A stretch of 64,000 nt of DNA, taken from assembly GCF_007858275.1 (NCBI RefSeq), contig NZ_VFEV01000029.1, forward strand, positions 20,383-84,382, written 5' to 3'. The first letter of the stretch is position 1; each line of letters starts with the position of its first letter. Of this stretch, positions 42,856-51,248 are shown in pieces. The notes below the pieces were generated by a model. That model was not told the DNA's origin, made no database searches, and saw only the letters and a program-made list of their open reading frames with translations. This DNA comes from Pseudomonas proteolytica. Its GTDB lineage: Bacteria > Pseudomonadota > Gammaproteobacteria > Pseudomonadales > Pseudomonadaceae. The translations under genes and the position numbers were made by a program.

Positions 42856-43772
42856 ACATGAAGAAATTCAAACGGCGACTGCACCGAATAATTCCCAGCG
42901 GCAAGCAGGTGGTCATCGGGATTCCGTTCCTGTGGCTGTTCCTGTTCTTCATGCTGCCGTTCTTCATCGTCCTGAAGATCAGCTTTGCCGAAGCCGACGT
43001 GGCGATCCCGCCCTACACCGAGATCTACACCTACATCGAGCAGAAGCTGGAGGTGGTGCTCAACCTGGCCAACTACAGCCTGCTGGCCGGCGACGAGCTG
43101 TACATCGCCGCCTACCTGGGCTCGTTGAAGATGGCGTTTTTCAGCACGGCCTTGTGCCTGCTGATCGGCTACCCGATGGCCTACGCCATCGCCAGTGCGC
43201 GCAAAGAGATGCAGACCGTGCTGGTGCTGCTGATCATGATGCCGACCTGGACCGCGATCCTGATCCGGGTGTATGCGTGGATGGGCATCCTCAGCAACAA
43301 CGGCTTGCTCAATGGCTTTTTGATGTCCATGGGGTTGATCAACGAACCGTTGCAGATCCTCAACACCAACATCGCGGTGTATATCGGCGTGGTCTATTCG
43401 TACCTGCCGTTCATGATCCTGCCGCTGTACGCCAACCTGGTCAAACATGACCAGAGCCTGCTGGAAGCGGCATCGGACCTGGGTTCGAGCACCTTCAACA
43501 GCTTCTGGAAAATCACCGTGCCGCTGTCCAAGAACGGCATCATCGCCGGCTGCATGCTGGTGTTCATCCCGGTGGTGGGCGAGTTCGTGATCCCGGAACT
43601 GCTGGGCGGCCCGGAAACCCTGATGATCGGTAAAGTGTTGTGGCAAGAGTTCTTCAACAACCGCGACTGGCCGGTGGCTTCTGCCCTGGCGGTGGTGATG
43701 CTGGCGATCCTGATCGTGCCCATCATTCTGTTTAACCGCAGCCAAGCCAAAGAGATGGAGGGCAAGGTATGA
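42852..43772 (+). CDS. spuG: Polyamine ABC transporter permease SpuG
   Basis: Inner-membrane permease of the PotB/PotH class, 306 residues with about six helices (first VVIGIPFLWLFLFFMLPFFIVL). The EAA loop is EAASDLGSSTFNSFWKITVPLSKNGI. Starting at 42852 overlaps the spuF stop; the frame extends upstream to 42816 inside spuF, which is unlikely. Its stop overlaps spuH by 4 bp, so spuF-G-H are translationally coupled. Confidence 0.94.
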   Translation: MNMKKFKRRLHRIIPSGKQVVIGIPFLWLFLFFMLPFFIVLKISFAEADVAIPPYTEIYTYIEQKLEVVLNLANYSLLAGDELYIAAYLGSLKMAFFSTALCLLIGYPMAYAIASARKEMQTVLVLLIMMPTWTAILIRVYAWMGILSNNGLLNGFLMSMGLINEPLQILNTNIAVYIGVVYSYLPFMILPLYANLVKHDQSLLEAASDLGSSTFNSFWKITVPLSKNGIIAGCMLVFIPVVGEFVIPELLGGPETLMIGKVLWQEFFNNRDWPVASALAVVMLAILIVPIILFNRSQAKEMEGKV

Positions 43773-44653
43773 AGCGCTTCAGTTTCTCCAGCTTCATGCT
43801 GGTCGTAGGGCTGCTGTTCATCTACCTGCCGATGCTGATCCTGGTGATCTATTCGTTCAACGAATCGAAACTGGTGACGGTGTGGGGCGGTTGGTCGATC
43901 AAGTGGTACGTGGGCCTGCTGGACAACACCCAGTTGATGGGCTCGGTGGCGCGCTCCCTGGAAATCGCCTGCTACACGGCGGTGGCCGCGGTGGCGCTGG
44001 GTACGTTGGCAGCGTTTGTGCTGACCCGTATCAGCCAGTTCAAGGGCCGCACGCTGTTCGGCGGCCTGGTGACGGCGCCGCTGGTGATGCCGGAAGTGAT
44101 CACCGGTCTGTCGCTGTTGCTGCTGTTCGTGGCCATGGCGCAGATGATCGGTTGGCCCCAGGAGCGTGGCATTGTCACCATCTGGATCGCCCACACCACG
44201 TTCTGTGCGGCGTATGTGGCGGTGGTGGTGTCGGCGCGCCTGCGTGAGCTGGACCTGTCGATCGAAGAAGCGGCCATGGACCTCGGTGCGCGGCCGTGGA
44301 AGGTGTTCTTCCTGATCACCATCCCGATGATCGCGCCGTCGTTGGCGGCGGGCGGCATGATGTCGTTCGCGTTGTCCCTGGATGACCTGGTACTTGCCAG
44401 CTTCGTCTCGGGCCCGGGCTCCACCACCTTGCCGATGGAAGTGTTCTCGGCGGTGCGCCTTGGGGTCAAACCCGAGATCAACGCCGTGGCCAGCCTGATC
44501 CTGCTGGCGGTGTCGCTGGTGACATTCCTGGTGTGGTACTTCAGCCGTCGCGCTGAAGAGCGGCGCAAGAAGGCGATCCAGCAAGCCATCGAAGAAGCGG
44601 CAGCGGATGGCTGGAAACAGCCGGATGTACGCCGCGCGCCCGCACCGGTCTAA
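43769..44653 (+). CDS. spuH: Polyamine ABC transporter permease SpuH
   Basis: Second permease of the polyamine importer (PotC/PotI class), 294 residues with about six helices. The EAA loop is EEAAMDLGARPWKVFFLITIPMIAPSLAAGG. The cytosolic C terminus is rich in Arg, Lys and Glu. It is the last spu gene and is followed by a REPIN. In PAO1 the acylase hacB follows directly; here about 3.5 kb of other genes lies between. Confidence 0.94.
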   Translation: MKRFSFSSFMLVVGLLFIYLPMLILVIYSFNESKLVTVWGGWSIKWYVGLLDNTQLMGSVARSLEIACYTAVAAVALGTLAAFVLTRISQFKGRTLFGGLVTAPLVMPEVITGLSLLLLFVAMAQMIGWPQERGIVTIWIAHTTFCAAYVAVVVSARLRELDLSIEEAAMDLGARPWKVFFLITIPMIAPSLAAGGMMSFALSLDDLVLASFVSGPGSTTLPMEVFSAVRLGVKPEINAVASLILLAVSLVTFLVWYFSRRAEERRKKAIQQAIEEAAADGWKQPDVRRAPAPV

Positions 44654-44672
44654 AGCCCGGTACTCGGTCAAA

Positions 44673-44763
44673 ATGTGGGAGCTGGCTTGCCTGCGATAGC
44701 GGTGCGTCAGTCACTGAAGATGTGACTGATCCATCGCTATCGCAGGCAAGCCAGCTCCCACAT
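44673..44763. repeat. REPIN after spuH
   Basis: GTGGGAGCTGGCTTGCCTGCGATAGCG and its inverse enclose about 35 bp. This is the GCCTGCG subtype, also present at 6798-6918. Confidence 0.9.
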
Positions 44764-44783
44764 TTGATTGCATTTCAAGTTGA

Positions 44784-45425
44784 TTAAGCAGTCCACGGCG
44801 ACCGGCGAATCACCTCGACAAAGTTCAGCGGCTTGAACCCCGGCTCCTGATCCACCAACACATCGGTCTTCACGTTGCCAAACGTGGTCTGCGGGCGATG
44901 GCGCAAGCCGTCGGCAAACGCGCAGATGATGCATTCCTTGAACCCTTCGCCCCGTGGATGCGCATGCACCACTGCCTCGCGCTGCACGTGGGTAAACGCG
45001 GCGTAGTCCATGCCCAGCACATCCATCTCCACGCCAGCGGTCACCAGGGCGACGGTAGGGCGCAGGTGCTGAGGTACCCCCGGCGTGGTGTGCAGGGCAA
45101 TGGACAGCCACACTTGCTCGATATCGTCGTCGCTTAAACCATAGGGCTTGAGAAAGGCGGCGGCAGCGTTGGCGCCGTCCACTTCAAAACGCTCGTTGTC
45201 GCTGCGATGGCCTGCCACCAGGCCCAGGTCATGGAACATTGCGCCGACGTAGAGCAGCTCCGGGTTGTAGGTCAATTGCTTGCGCTCGCCGCTCAGGGCG
45301 CCAAACAGGAAGACGCGACGGGAGTGGTGGTAGAGCAGGTCGGATTCAATGTCGCGGATGTATTCGGTGGTAGCCTTGGCCAGGGCACTGTCGGGGATTT
45401 TGATGCCGGCGATGGTGGTACTCAT
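44784..45425 (-). CDS. HD domain protein (cyanamide hydratase-like)
   Basis: A 213-residue metal-dependent HD-superfamily protein. The metal motif is YVGAMFHDLGLV (HD pair), preceded by a helix with HSRRVFLFG and followed by a His-rich stretch that supplies further ligands (AGHRSDNERFE, ALHTTPGVP). It resembles fungal-type cyanamide hydratase HD proteins in layout. I start at 45425, where GAGGAG lies about 8 bp upstream. It is divergent from the GlxA-type regulator, 310 bp away, which suggests control by it. The substrate is unknown. Confidence 0.87.
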   Translation of the reverse strand: MSTTIAGIKIPDSALAKATTEYIRDIESDLLYHHSRRVFLFGALSGERKQLTYNPELLYVGAMFHDLGLVAGHRSDNERFEVDGANAAAAFLKPYGLSDDDIEQVWLSIALHTTPGVPQHLRPTVALVTAGVEMDVLGMDYAAFTHVQREAVVHAHPRGEGFKECIICAFADGLRHRPQTTFGNVKTDVLVDQEPGFKPLNFVEVIRRSPWTA

Positions 45426-45735
45426 GGTCATGCTCCTCACGAGGGCGCCGGGTTGGCGCTGGTGAGTGCAGTCTGGACGCGCCTGTGCGCGAGGGCCATC
45501 GGGGTGAGGATGCGATCCCGGCCAATGTGCGGTCACATCGTGCCACGTGAAATCGGCTAGGGTGTAGCAGGCACTGCTATCCCTTGAAGCCTGCAACAAT
45601 CCAAATGTGGGAGCGGGCTTGCTCGCGAATGCGCAGTGTCAGTCACCAGATGTATAGACTGATCCACCGCTTTCGCGAGCAAGCCCGCTCCCACATTTGT
45701 TTCTTCGTTTATTCCGGTAGAAAGGTGTGCCATCC
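45426..45735. other. Intergenic region between HD-domain and GlxA-type genes
   Basis: A 310-bp region with promoters for two divergent genes. The right half is filled by a REPIN at 45604-45698. The left half (45435-45590) is GC-rich and shows no gene. I did not find a convincing -35/-10 pair. Confidence 0.5.
45604..45698. repeat. REPIN
   Basis: ATGTGGGAGCGGGCTTGCTC and its inverse enclose about 45 bp; one arm continues GCGAATGCG and the other GCTTTCGCG, so the outer cores match but the inner arms have drifted. Confidence 0.88.
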
Positions 45736-46701
45736 ATGCACAAGACCGTCGCGATCCTGATCTTCCCCGGCGTCCAGTCACTGGATGTGACCGGTCCCAT
45801 GGACGTGTTCTGCGAGGCCAATCGCTTCCTGGCGCCTGCGGATCATTACCAGCTCGAAGTCATCGGCCAGGTCCAGGGCCAGATCGCCTGTTCCAACGGC
45901 CTGTCATTGCAGGCCCACATCCACTACAGCGAGGCATTGCAAGCCTATGACCTGTTGCTGGTAGCCGGTGGCCCGCAGTTGCCCTTCGAGGATTTCGGCC
46001 CGGGGTTCAATCAGTGGCTGCAGGGCGCCAGTGCCAGGGCTCGGCGTTTCGGCTCGATCTGCAATGGCGCGTTCATGCTCGCGCGTGCCGGTTTGCTGGA
46101 GGGGCGCACGGTCACCACGCACTGGGGCGACGCGGCGGATCTGGCGCGACTATGCCCCTCGACCCAGGTCGACGCCGACCGCTTGTACGTGCAAGACGCC
46201 AACCTCTACACCTCGGCCGGGGTCACGGCGGGCATCGATCTGTCGTTGTACCTGCTGGCCCAGGACCACGGCCCGGAAGTGGCGTTGAGCGTGGCCAAGC
46301 GCCTGGTGGTGTTTACCCAGCGCAGCGGCGGGCAGTCCCAGTTCAGCCCGTTCCTGACGCCCCATGCCGAATCTTCCTCGGCCGTGGCGCAGGTGCAGTT
46401 GTACGTGCTGGCGAACCTGACCGGTGACCTGGGCATTGCCGACCTGGCCCGCGCGGCCAACATGAGTGCGCGCAACTTTTCGCGGGTATTTGCCCGGGAG
46501 GCGCGGATCACCCCGGCGGAATTTGTCGAGCGGGCGCGGGTGGATGCGGCGCGGGTGATGCTCGAAAGCAGCAGCGCGCCGCTCAAGACCGTGGCCTATC
46601 AATGCGGCTTTCGCGATGCCCAGCACCTGCGCAGTGTGTTCAACCGCCGGCTGGGCGTGACGCCGCAGCAGTTTCGGCTCAACTTTGCGGCGCCGGTTTA
46701 A
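45736..46701 (+). CDS. GlxA-type AraC family regulator with DJ-1/PfpI domain
   Basis: A 321-residue regulator. The N-terminal DJ-1/PfpI-like domain (about 1-190) keeps the elbow FGSICNGAFMLARAGLL with Cys109. The C-terminal AraC DNA-binding domain has two helix-turn-helices (LGIADLARAANMSARNFSRVF and LKTVAYQCGFRDAQHLRSVFNRR). Such regulators often control catabolism of nitrogen compounds. It is divergent from the HD-domain gene. Start 45736 is the first ATG; a GTG at 45727 is possible. Its 3' end overlaps the convergent AhpD-like gene by 23 bp. Confidence 0.92.
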   Translation: MHKTVAILIFPGVQSLDVTGPMDVFCEANRFLAPADHYQLEVIGQVQGQIACSNGLSLQAHIHYSEALQAYDLLLVAGGPQLPFEDFGPGFNQWLQGASARARRFGSICNGAFMLARAGLLEGRTVTTHWGDAADLARLCPSTQVDADRLYVQDANLYTSAGVTAGIDLSLYLLAQDHGPEVALSVAKRLVVFTQRSGGQSQFSPFLTPHAESSSAVAQVQLYVLANLTGDLGIADLARAANMSARNFSRVFAREARITPAEFVERARVDAARVMLESSSAPLKTVAYQCGFRDAQHLRSVFNRRLGVTPQQFRLNFAAPV

Positions 46702-47032
46702 GCGTGTCGTAGGCTTCCAGCGCGCGCAGCGAGTAGATGTAGGCGGCGCCGGCATTCAGTGAAATGGCAGTGGCCAGCGTTGCGGCGACTTCTTCGCGGG
46801 TGGCGCCGGCCTTGATCGCGGCGTCGGCATGTACGCCGATACAACCGTCGCAGCGCGTGGTGATCGCCACTGCAATCGAGATCAGTTCGCGGGTCTTGGC
46901 ATCCAGGACGTTGTTTTCCTCGGCGGCTTCGCCAAGCGCCATGTAGGCTTTGACCATCTTCGGGTTGCTCTTGCCCAGTGTGCCAAAGGCTTTCTTCACG
47001 GTAGGCAGCAAGTCGGACCAGTTATTGAACAT
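46679..47032 (-). CDS. Carboxymuconolactone decarboxylase/AhpD-like protein
   Basis: A 117-residue all-helical protein with the AhpD-type redox motif TTRCDGCIGVHADAA (Cys61, Cys64, His68) and the preceding RELISIAVAI helix. Members act as alkylhydroperoxidases or thiol-disulfide partners. The start is at MFNNWSD (47032); the open frame continues upstream to 47962 only because it lies opposite the araC-type gene. It is divergent from that regulator (about 100 bp), which may control it. Length fits the family. Confidence 0.92.
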   Translation of the reverse strand: MFNNWSDLLPTVKKAFGTLGKSNPKMVKAYMALGEAAEENNVLDAKTRELISIAVAITTRCDGCIGVHADAAIKAGATREEVAATLATAISLNAGAAYIYSLRALEAYDTLKPAPQS

Positions 47033-47131
47033 TGCGATGACTCCTGAACGGGTTGGGTGTGAAGCCAGTGTGTGCCGTTCGGGTTTGGCGGTATTGTTCG
47101 ATCCGCTCAACTTTTTGACCGATATTCGCAA

Positions 47132-48037
47132 ATGAACGCTATCGACACCCTGATCACCCTGGCCAACCTGCGCGGCAACCTCGACGTACGTTGCCAGTTC
47201 CAGGGCGACTGGGCCCTGGACCATGCGCCCGAGGCCCTGGGCGTGGCGCCGTACCACATTGTGGTCAGTGGCACTTGCCGCGCCGAACTTTCGGCTGGGC
47301 AACGAGTGACCCTGGAGGAGGGCGACATCCTGCTGTTGCCCGGCGGCGCGACTCACCTGTTGCGTAGCCAGGGCGCGACGGTACCGGCGATGTTGCCCAG
47401 GGTGATCGACGACGGTGTCCTCACGGTGCATCGTCTGGGTGGCGATCAGCCGGAGGTGGAGATGCTCTGTGGCAGTTTTCACTACAACCGCCAGTCGTTG
47501 CTGTTCGCGGCCTTGCCGACGTATCTGGTGGTGTCCAGCCGGCAATGGCAGGCCGACGGGCAACTGGCAGCCCTGATTGCCCTGATGCGCAGCGAAGCGG
47601 ATAGCGAACGGCTCGGTGCGCGGTCGTTCATTGATGCGCTGTCGGTGGCCCTGTTCACCTTGCTGGTGCGCACCTGGCTGGCACAACAGGCCCCGCTGGC
47701 GGGGACGTTTGCCTTGCTCATCGACAAACGCCTGGGCCGCGCCTGGCAGGCGATGCTGGCCGAGCCCGGGCATGACTGGACCATCGACAGCCTGGCCGGC
47801 GCGGCGTCGATGTCCCGGGCCACGTTCATGCGCGCGTTTGTCAAAGTGGCGGGCGTATCGCCGTGGGTGCTGCTGACCCAGTTGCGCATGGAGCTGGCGT
47901 TCAACCTGTTGCAGCAGTCGCGGTTGAGCCTGACGGATATCGCCGCCCGGGTGGGTTATCAATCCCAGGCGGCGTTCAGCAAGAAATTCAAGGAGGCGTA
48001 TGGCCAGGCGCCCGGTCGGATGCGTAACGCAGATTAA
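47132..48037 (+). CDS. AraC family regulator with cupin_6-type N terminus
   Basis: A 301-residue regulator. The N-terminal cupin-like half has LRGNLDVRCQFQGDWALDH and EEGDILLLPGGATHLLRS, followed by an AraC-type DNA-binding domain (WTIDSLAGAASMSRATFMRAF and LTDIAARVGYQSQAAFSKKFKEAYG). It is divergent from the AhpD-like gene, a pairing common in proteobacteria, so it probably activates that gene. The ligand is unknown. The start at 47132 skips a short upstream frame from 47072. Confidence 0.9.
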   Translation: MNAIDTLITLANLRGNLDVRCQFQGDWALDHAPEALGVAPYHIVVSGTCRAELSAGQRVTLEEGDILLLPGGATHLLRSQGATVPAMLPRVIDDGVLTVHRLGGDQPEVEMLCGSFHYNRQSLLFAALPTYLVVSSRQWQADGQLAALIALMRSEADSERLGARSFIDALSVALFTLLVRTWLAQQAPLAGTFALLIDKRLGRAWQAMLAEPGHDWTIDSLAGAASMSRATFMRAFVKVAGVSPWVLLTQLRMELAFNLLQQSRLSLTDIAARVGYQSQAAFSKKFKEAYGQAPGRMRNAD

Positions 48038-48040
48038 AAT

Positions 48041-48148
48041 TGTGTGTGCGGGCTTGCTCGCGAATGCGGTGGATCAGTCTATACATGTGGTGACTGACAC
48101 TACGCATTCGCAAGCAAGTCGAATCGTCGCACCGCCCCTCCCACATTT
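48041..48148. repeat. Damaged REPIN
   Basis: The left REP arm (TGCGGGCTTGCTCGCGAATGCGGTGGATCAG) is nearly normal, but the right arm is broken: CGCATTCGCAAGCAAG is followed by about 15 extra bases before CCCTCCCACATTT. It lies between two convergent genes. Confidence 0.75.
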
Positions 48149-48164
48149 CTTAAGCCATGTTTCG

Positions 48165-50534
48165 TCAGGGCTGTTGTGGGGGGCGGGCCGGCAATAGCTT
48201 GAGGGTGCCGCGAGTATTGGCCTGGACTTCCTCTTCATCAAAATGCGCCTGCTCGTACCCGCCTTCGATGTAGGTCTCGGCCTGGTCGGCATAGTGCTTG
48301 TCGAACGGTACGCCGCTCTGTCCGACCGGGTTGATGGTCAGTGCGTGGGCGGCGTCGGCGAAGTCGACCAGGCGTCGGGTAGACGGGCCATAAGTCACCG
48401 GCCATGGCGCCGGGCCAATGATTGCGGACAGGTTGTTCGGCACTTCGTGGCTGCCCGGTGAGGCAAACGGGCCGACATTGACGATTTGGTCCAGCGGCTT
48501 CTTGATACCCAGCGGATGGCCATGGGTCAGGGTATGGGCCTTGCCCCATTGCCATTGCGCCGGGTCGTCGCCGAAGGTGGTTTTCAGGTGGGCCAGGCTC
48601 TTGTCCCAGGCGCGCTTGACCGTCTCGGCCCGCTGCCCGTTCCACCACGGCGAATCGGCGGCGGCGGCCAGGCGTGGCAGGGCGGCGTCGACCACGCGGG
48701 TGGTGATCAGGGTCTTGAACATGTCGTCGCCCAGCTTGGGGCGGAAGGCGGCGTCCGTCAGGTCATACAGCAACTGGTTGAACAACGTGGCCGGGATCGA
48801 CTCCACCGGGTAATCACCTTTCCATCCTGCCAACTGCTCCACCAGTTTGAGCTCGGACGGATCCTTGACCACCTCACGCAGCACCGGCAACAGCGGCGCC
48901 AACAGGCGGGGCCCGTAGGCGGTGGTGGTGCCCAGTTGCAGGGCCTGGCTGTTGTCCAGGTCCCATTTGACCTGGTTGTCGCTCAACTGCGCGTTCAACT
49001 GTTGGCCGCGGTCCGCCAGGTTGTAATAGCCGGGGATCTGCATGCCAGTAGGCGATACCGGCTGGGCATTGGCCGAGACCACATAACCCCGCGCCGGGTT
49101 TTCTTCCTGGGGGTTGGCGCTGAACGGGTAGAAGCCCAGCTTGTCAGACTGAGACGTGCTGCCGTCGAGGATAAACCCGGCATTGGCCCCGGCCGGGCGG
49201 ATCGGCAACTGCGCCGCGGCCCACCAGCCGATATCGCCCTTGGCATTGGCCCACACGATATTCAGCCCCGGTGCATGTACCTTGGCCACGGCCTGACGGG
49301 CCTTGGCCAAGGTGTCGGCGCGGTTGAGTTGGTAGAACCCGTCGAGGATCGGGTTTTCGGTGTCGAGGAACGCCCACCACATGGCAATCGGCGTGGTGCC
49401 GGCATTGGCGCCGAGCACGTCGTTGATGATCGGGCCGTGGGGCGACTGGCGTAGCGTCAGCGTCACCGGTGCCTGGCCCTTGACCGCGATCTGTTGCTCG
49501 CTGGTGGTCATGTCGACCCACTGGTCGTGGTAGCGCACCTGGTTGGGGTTGTCCGGGTTGACCTTCTCGGCGATCAGGTCGAGGTCATCGTTCTGGAACA
49601 TCGTCAGGCTCCAGCCAAACGCTTTGTTGTGGCCCAGGAACGCCACCGGGACCAGGGCGTTGTGATAACCGTAGAGTTCGAAGCCGGGCGCCGACAAGTG
49701 CGCCTCGTACCACACCGACGGCACCGAAAAGCGGATATGCGGGTCGCCCGCCAGCAACGGCTTGCCGCTCTTGGTACGGTTGCCACTGATGGCCCAGGCG
49801 TTGCTGCCCTCGAACTGCGGCAGGCCGTTGTCGGCCAGGGCCTGCTCGCTGAGGCGGGCGATGGCACTCAAGCCTTGCCAGTCGGCGGCGGCCAGGCCGA
49901 GGTCGCCCTTGGGCTTCCAGTCGAGGTCAAACACCTTCAGGTAGTCGCTGCCCAGTTGGTCCCGCACATAGGTCAGCAAGGGCTCGGTCCGAAAGGCTGC
50001 GGCAAAGCTGTAGGCCAGGTAGCCAGCGATGCTGATGGTGTCTTCGGCGGTGAATGGCCGCTTGGGGATGCCCAGCACGTCGAACTCCATGGGGCTGGCG
50101 TGGCTGTCCTGATACTGGTTGATCCCGTCCAGATAGGCTTGCAAGGCCTTCCAGTGCGGCGACTGGCGGTCCATCTGCGCTGCATAGGTAGTGGCGCGCT
50201 CGCGGATGCGCAGGCTGCGGAACAGTTTGTCGGTGTCCAGCAACTTGACGCCGAGCACTTCGGCCAACTCGCCTTGGGCCAAGCGCCGCATGATCTCCAT
50301 CTGGAACAGACGGTCCTGGGCGTGCACATAACCCAGGGCGCGATACAGGTCGGCCTCGTTCTCGGCGCGGATGTGCGGCACGCCCCGGTCGTCGTAGCGC
50401 ACCGTGACCGAGCCCTGCAGGTTGGCCAGCTCCACCGTGCCCTGGCGGGTGGGTTGCTTGCTGTAGACATACCAGCCGGCCCCGAGGGCGATCAACACCA
50501 GCAGGGCCGCGAGACCCGACAAGACGCGCTTCAT
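48165..50534 (-). CDS. hacB: Penicillin acylase family N-acyl hydrolase (HacB-like)
   Basis: Ntn-hydrolase made as a precursor, exported and self-cleaved into alpha and beta chains; family members hydrolyse N-acyl-homoserine lactones or beta-lactam side chains. The 789-residue product has an N-terminal signal/anchor (LAALLVLIALGAGWYVY), an alpha chain to about 243, and the processing site FEGSNAWAISG, where Ser244 becomes the beta-chain nucleophile. GYVHAQDRLFQMEIMRRLAQGELAE is a family hallmark. In PAO1 the equivalent hacB also follows the spu genes. AHL specificity is inferred from synteny. The start 50534 has AAGGA upstream. Confidence 0.9.
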   Translation of the reverse strand: MKRVLSGLAALLVLIALGAGWYVYSKQPTRQGTVELANLQGSVTVRYDDRGVPHIRAENEADLYRALGYVHAQDRLFQMEIMRRLAQGELAEVLGVKLLDTDKLFRSLRIRERATTYAAQMDRQSPHWKALQAYLDGINQYQDSHASPMEFDVLGIPKRPFTAEDTISIAGYLAYSFAAAFRTEPLLTYVRDQLGSDYLKVFDLDWKPKGDLGLAAADWQGLSAIARLSEQALADNGLPQFEGSNAWAISGNRTKSGKPLLAGDPHIRFSVPSVWYEAHLSAPGFELYGYHNALVPVAFLGHNKAFGWSLTMFQNDDLDLIAEKVNPDNPNQVRYHDQWVDMTTSEQQIAVKGQAPVTLTLRQSPHGPIINDVLGANAGTTPIAMWWAFLDTENPILDGFYQLNRADTLAKARQAVAKVHAPGLNIVWANAKGDIGWWAAAQLPIRPAGANAGFILDGSTSQSDKLGFYPFSANPQEENPARGYVVSANAQPVSPTGMQIPGYYNLADRGQQLNAQLSDNQVKWDLDNSQALQLGTTTAYGPRLLAPLLPVLREVVKDPSELKLVEQLAGWKGDYPVESIPATLFNQLLYDLTDAAFRPKLGDDMFKTLITTRVVDAALPRLAAAADSPWWNGQRAETVKRAWDKSLAHLKTTFGDDPAQWQWGKAHTLTHGHPLGIKKPLDQIVNVGPFASPGSHEVPNNLSAIIGPAPWPVTYGPSTRRLVDFADAAHALTINPVGQSGVPFDKHYADQAETYIEGGYEQAHFDEEEVQANTRGTLKLLPARPPQQP

Positions 50535-50564
50535 GAACAATCCTTATTATTAGAAGTGGGACTT

Positions 50565-51137
50565 TTAGCCTTGTGGCCAGGAACAATAGCAGCCCACCGC
50601 CAGGGTGTGGGTCGCATTCACCGCCCGCCCGCTCTTGAGCGCCTGCAGGATCGGTTCGATAAAGCTGTTGCTCGAATTACAGGTCAGGCCCTCACTGTAA
50701 GGGCCGAAGTACGCCAGTTTGCCATTGCTGTCCCAGATGCCCACCGCCGGGCTGGCGGGCACTTGGTCGGCGCCGGGCAAGGTGGTGAGGATTTTCATGG
50801 CGCCAAGGGTTGCGGGCAATTGGCCGTGGCTGCCGGTTTTTTGCAGGGCATAGAATTCCACGCCCTGGGGCGCGTATTGCTCGATCAGTTCACTCAGGTG
50901 CTGTTGGTTGCCGACATTGCACGGGCAGGCCGGGTCCCAGAAGTGCACCAGGCGGATCGGGCCGGGGCCTGCCAGGTCGTCCGGCAGGCGCAGCAGGTCG
51001 CCGGAAAACACCGCCGTATGCTCGCTGAATGCCCGCAGATAGCGACCCTGGAACCAGTCATACGCGGCCCACAGCACGGCGGCGCAGATCAGCATGATCA
51101 GGCTGGCGAGCAGGGCAGTGCGGTAGGGTTTTCGCAT
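50565..51137 (-). CDS. DUF6436 thioredoxin-like membrane-anchored protein
   Basis: A 190-residue protein with an N-terminal membrane anchor (ALLASLIMLICAAVLWAAY) and a periplasmic thioredoxin-like domain. The motif at the usual active site is HFWDPACPCNVGNQQHL, that is Cys71-Pro-Cys73, shorter than the classic C-x2-C. It ends with a further Cys pair (VGCYCSWPQG). It lies 30 bp upstream of the acylase gene on the same strand, so the two are probably co-transcribed; assistance in acylase folding is speculation. Confidence 0.8.
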   Translation of the reverse strand: MRKPYRTALLASLIMLICAAVLWAAYDWFQGRYLRAFSEHTAVFSGDLLRLPDDLAGPGPIRLVHFWDPACPCNVGNQQHLSELIEQYAPQGVEFYALQKTGSHGQLPATLGAMKILTTLPGADQVPASPAVGIWDSNGKLAYFGPYSEGLTCNSSNSFIEPILQALKSGRAVNATHTLAVGCYCSWPQG

Positions 51138-51248
51138 TCAGAACAATCCTCGACGGTGGCGTAGCTTGCCATGCTTGCCCTGACAGATGAATATCGCGAC
51201 TCGATATTCATCTGTTCAATGCTGTGAAGCCCTAGTCTGGAAGTTCTT

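Noticed and set aside
46679..47962. 427-codon minus-strand frame that includes the AhpD-like protein
   Set aside because: Only the last 117 codons have family motifs; the upstream part is antisense to the araC-type gene.
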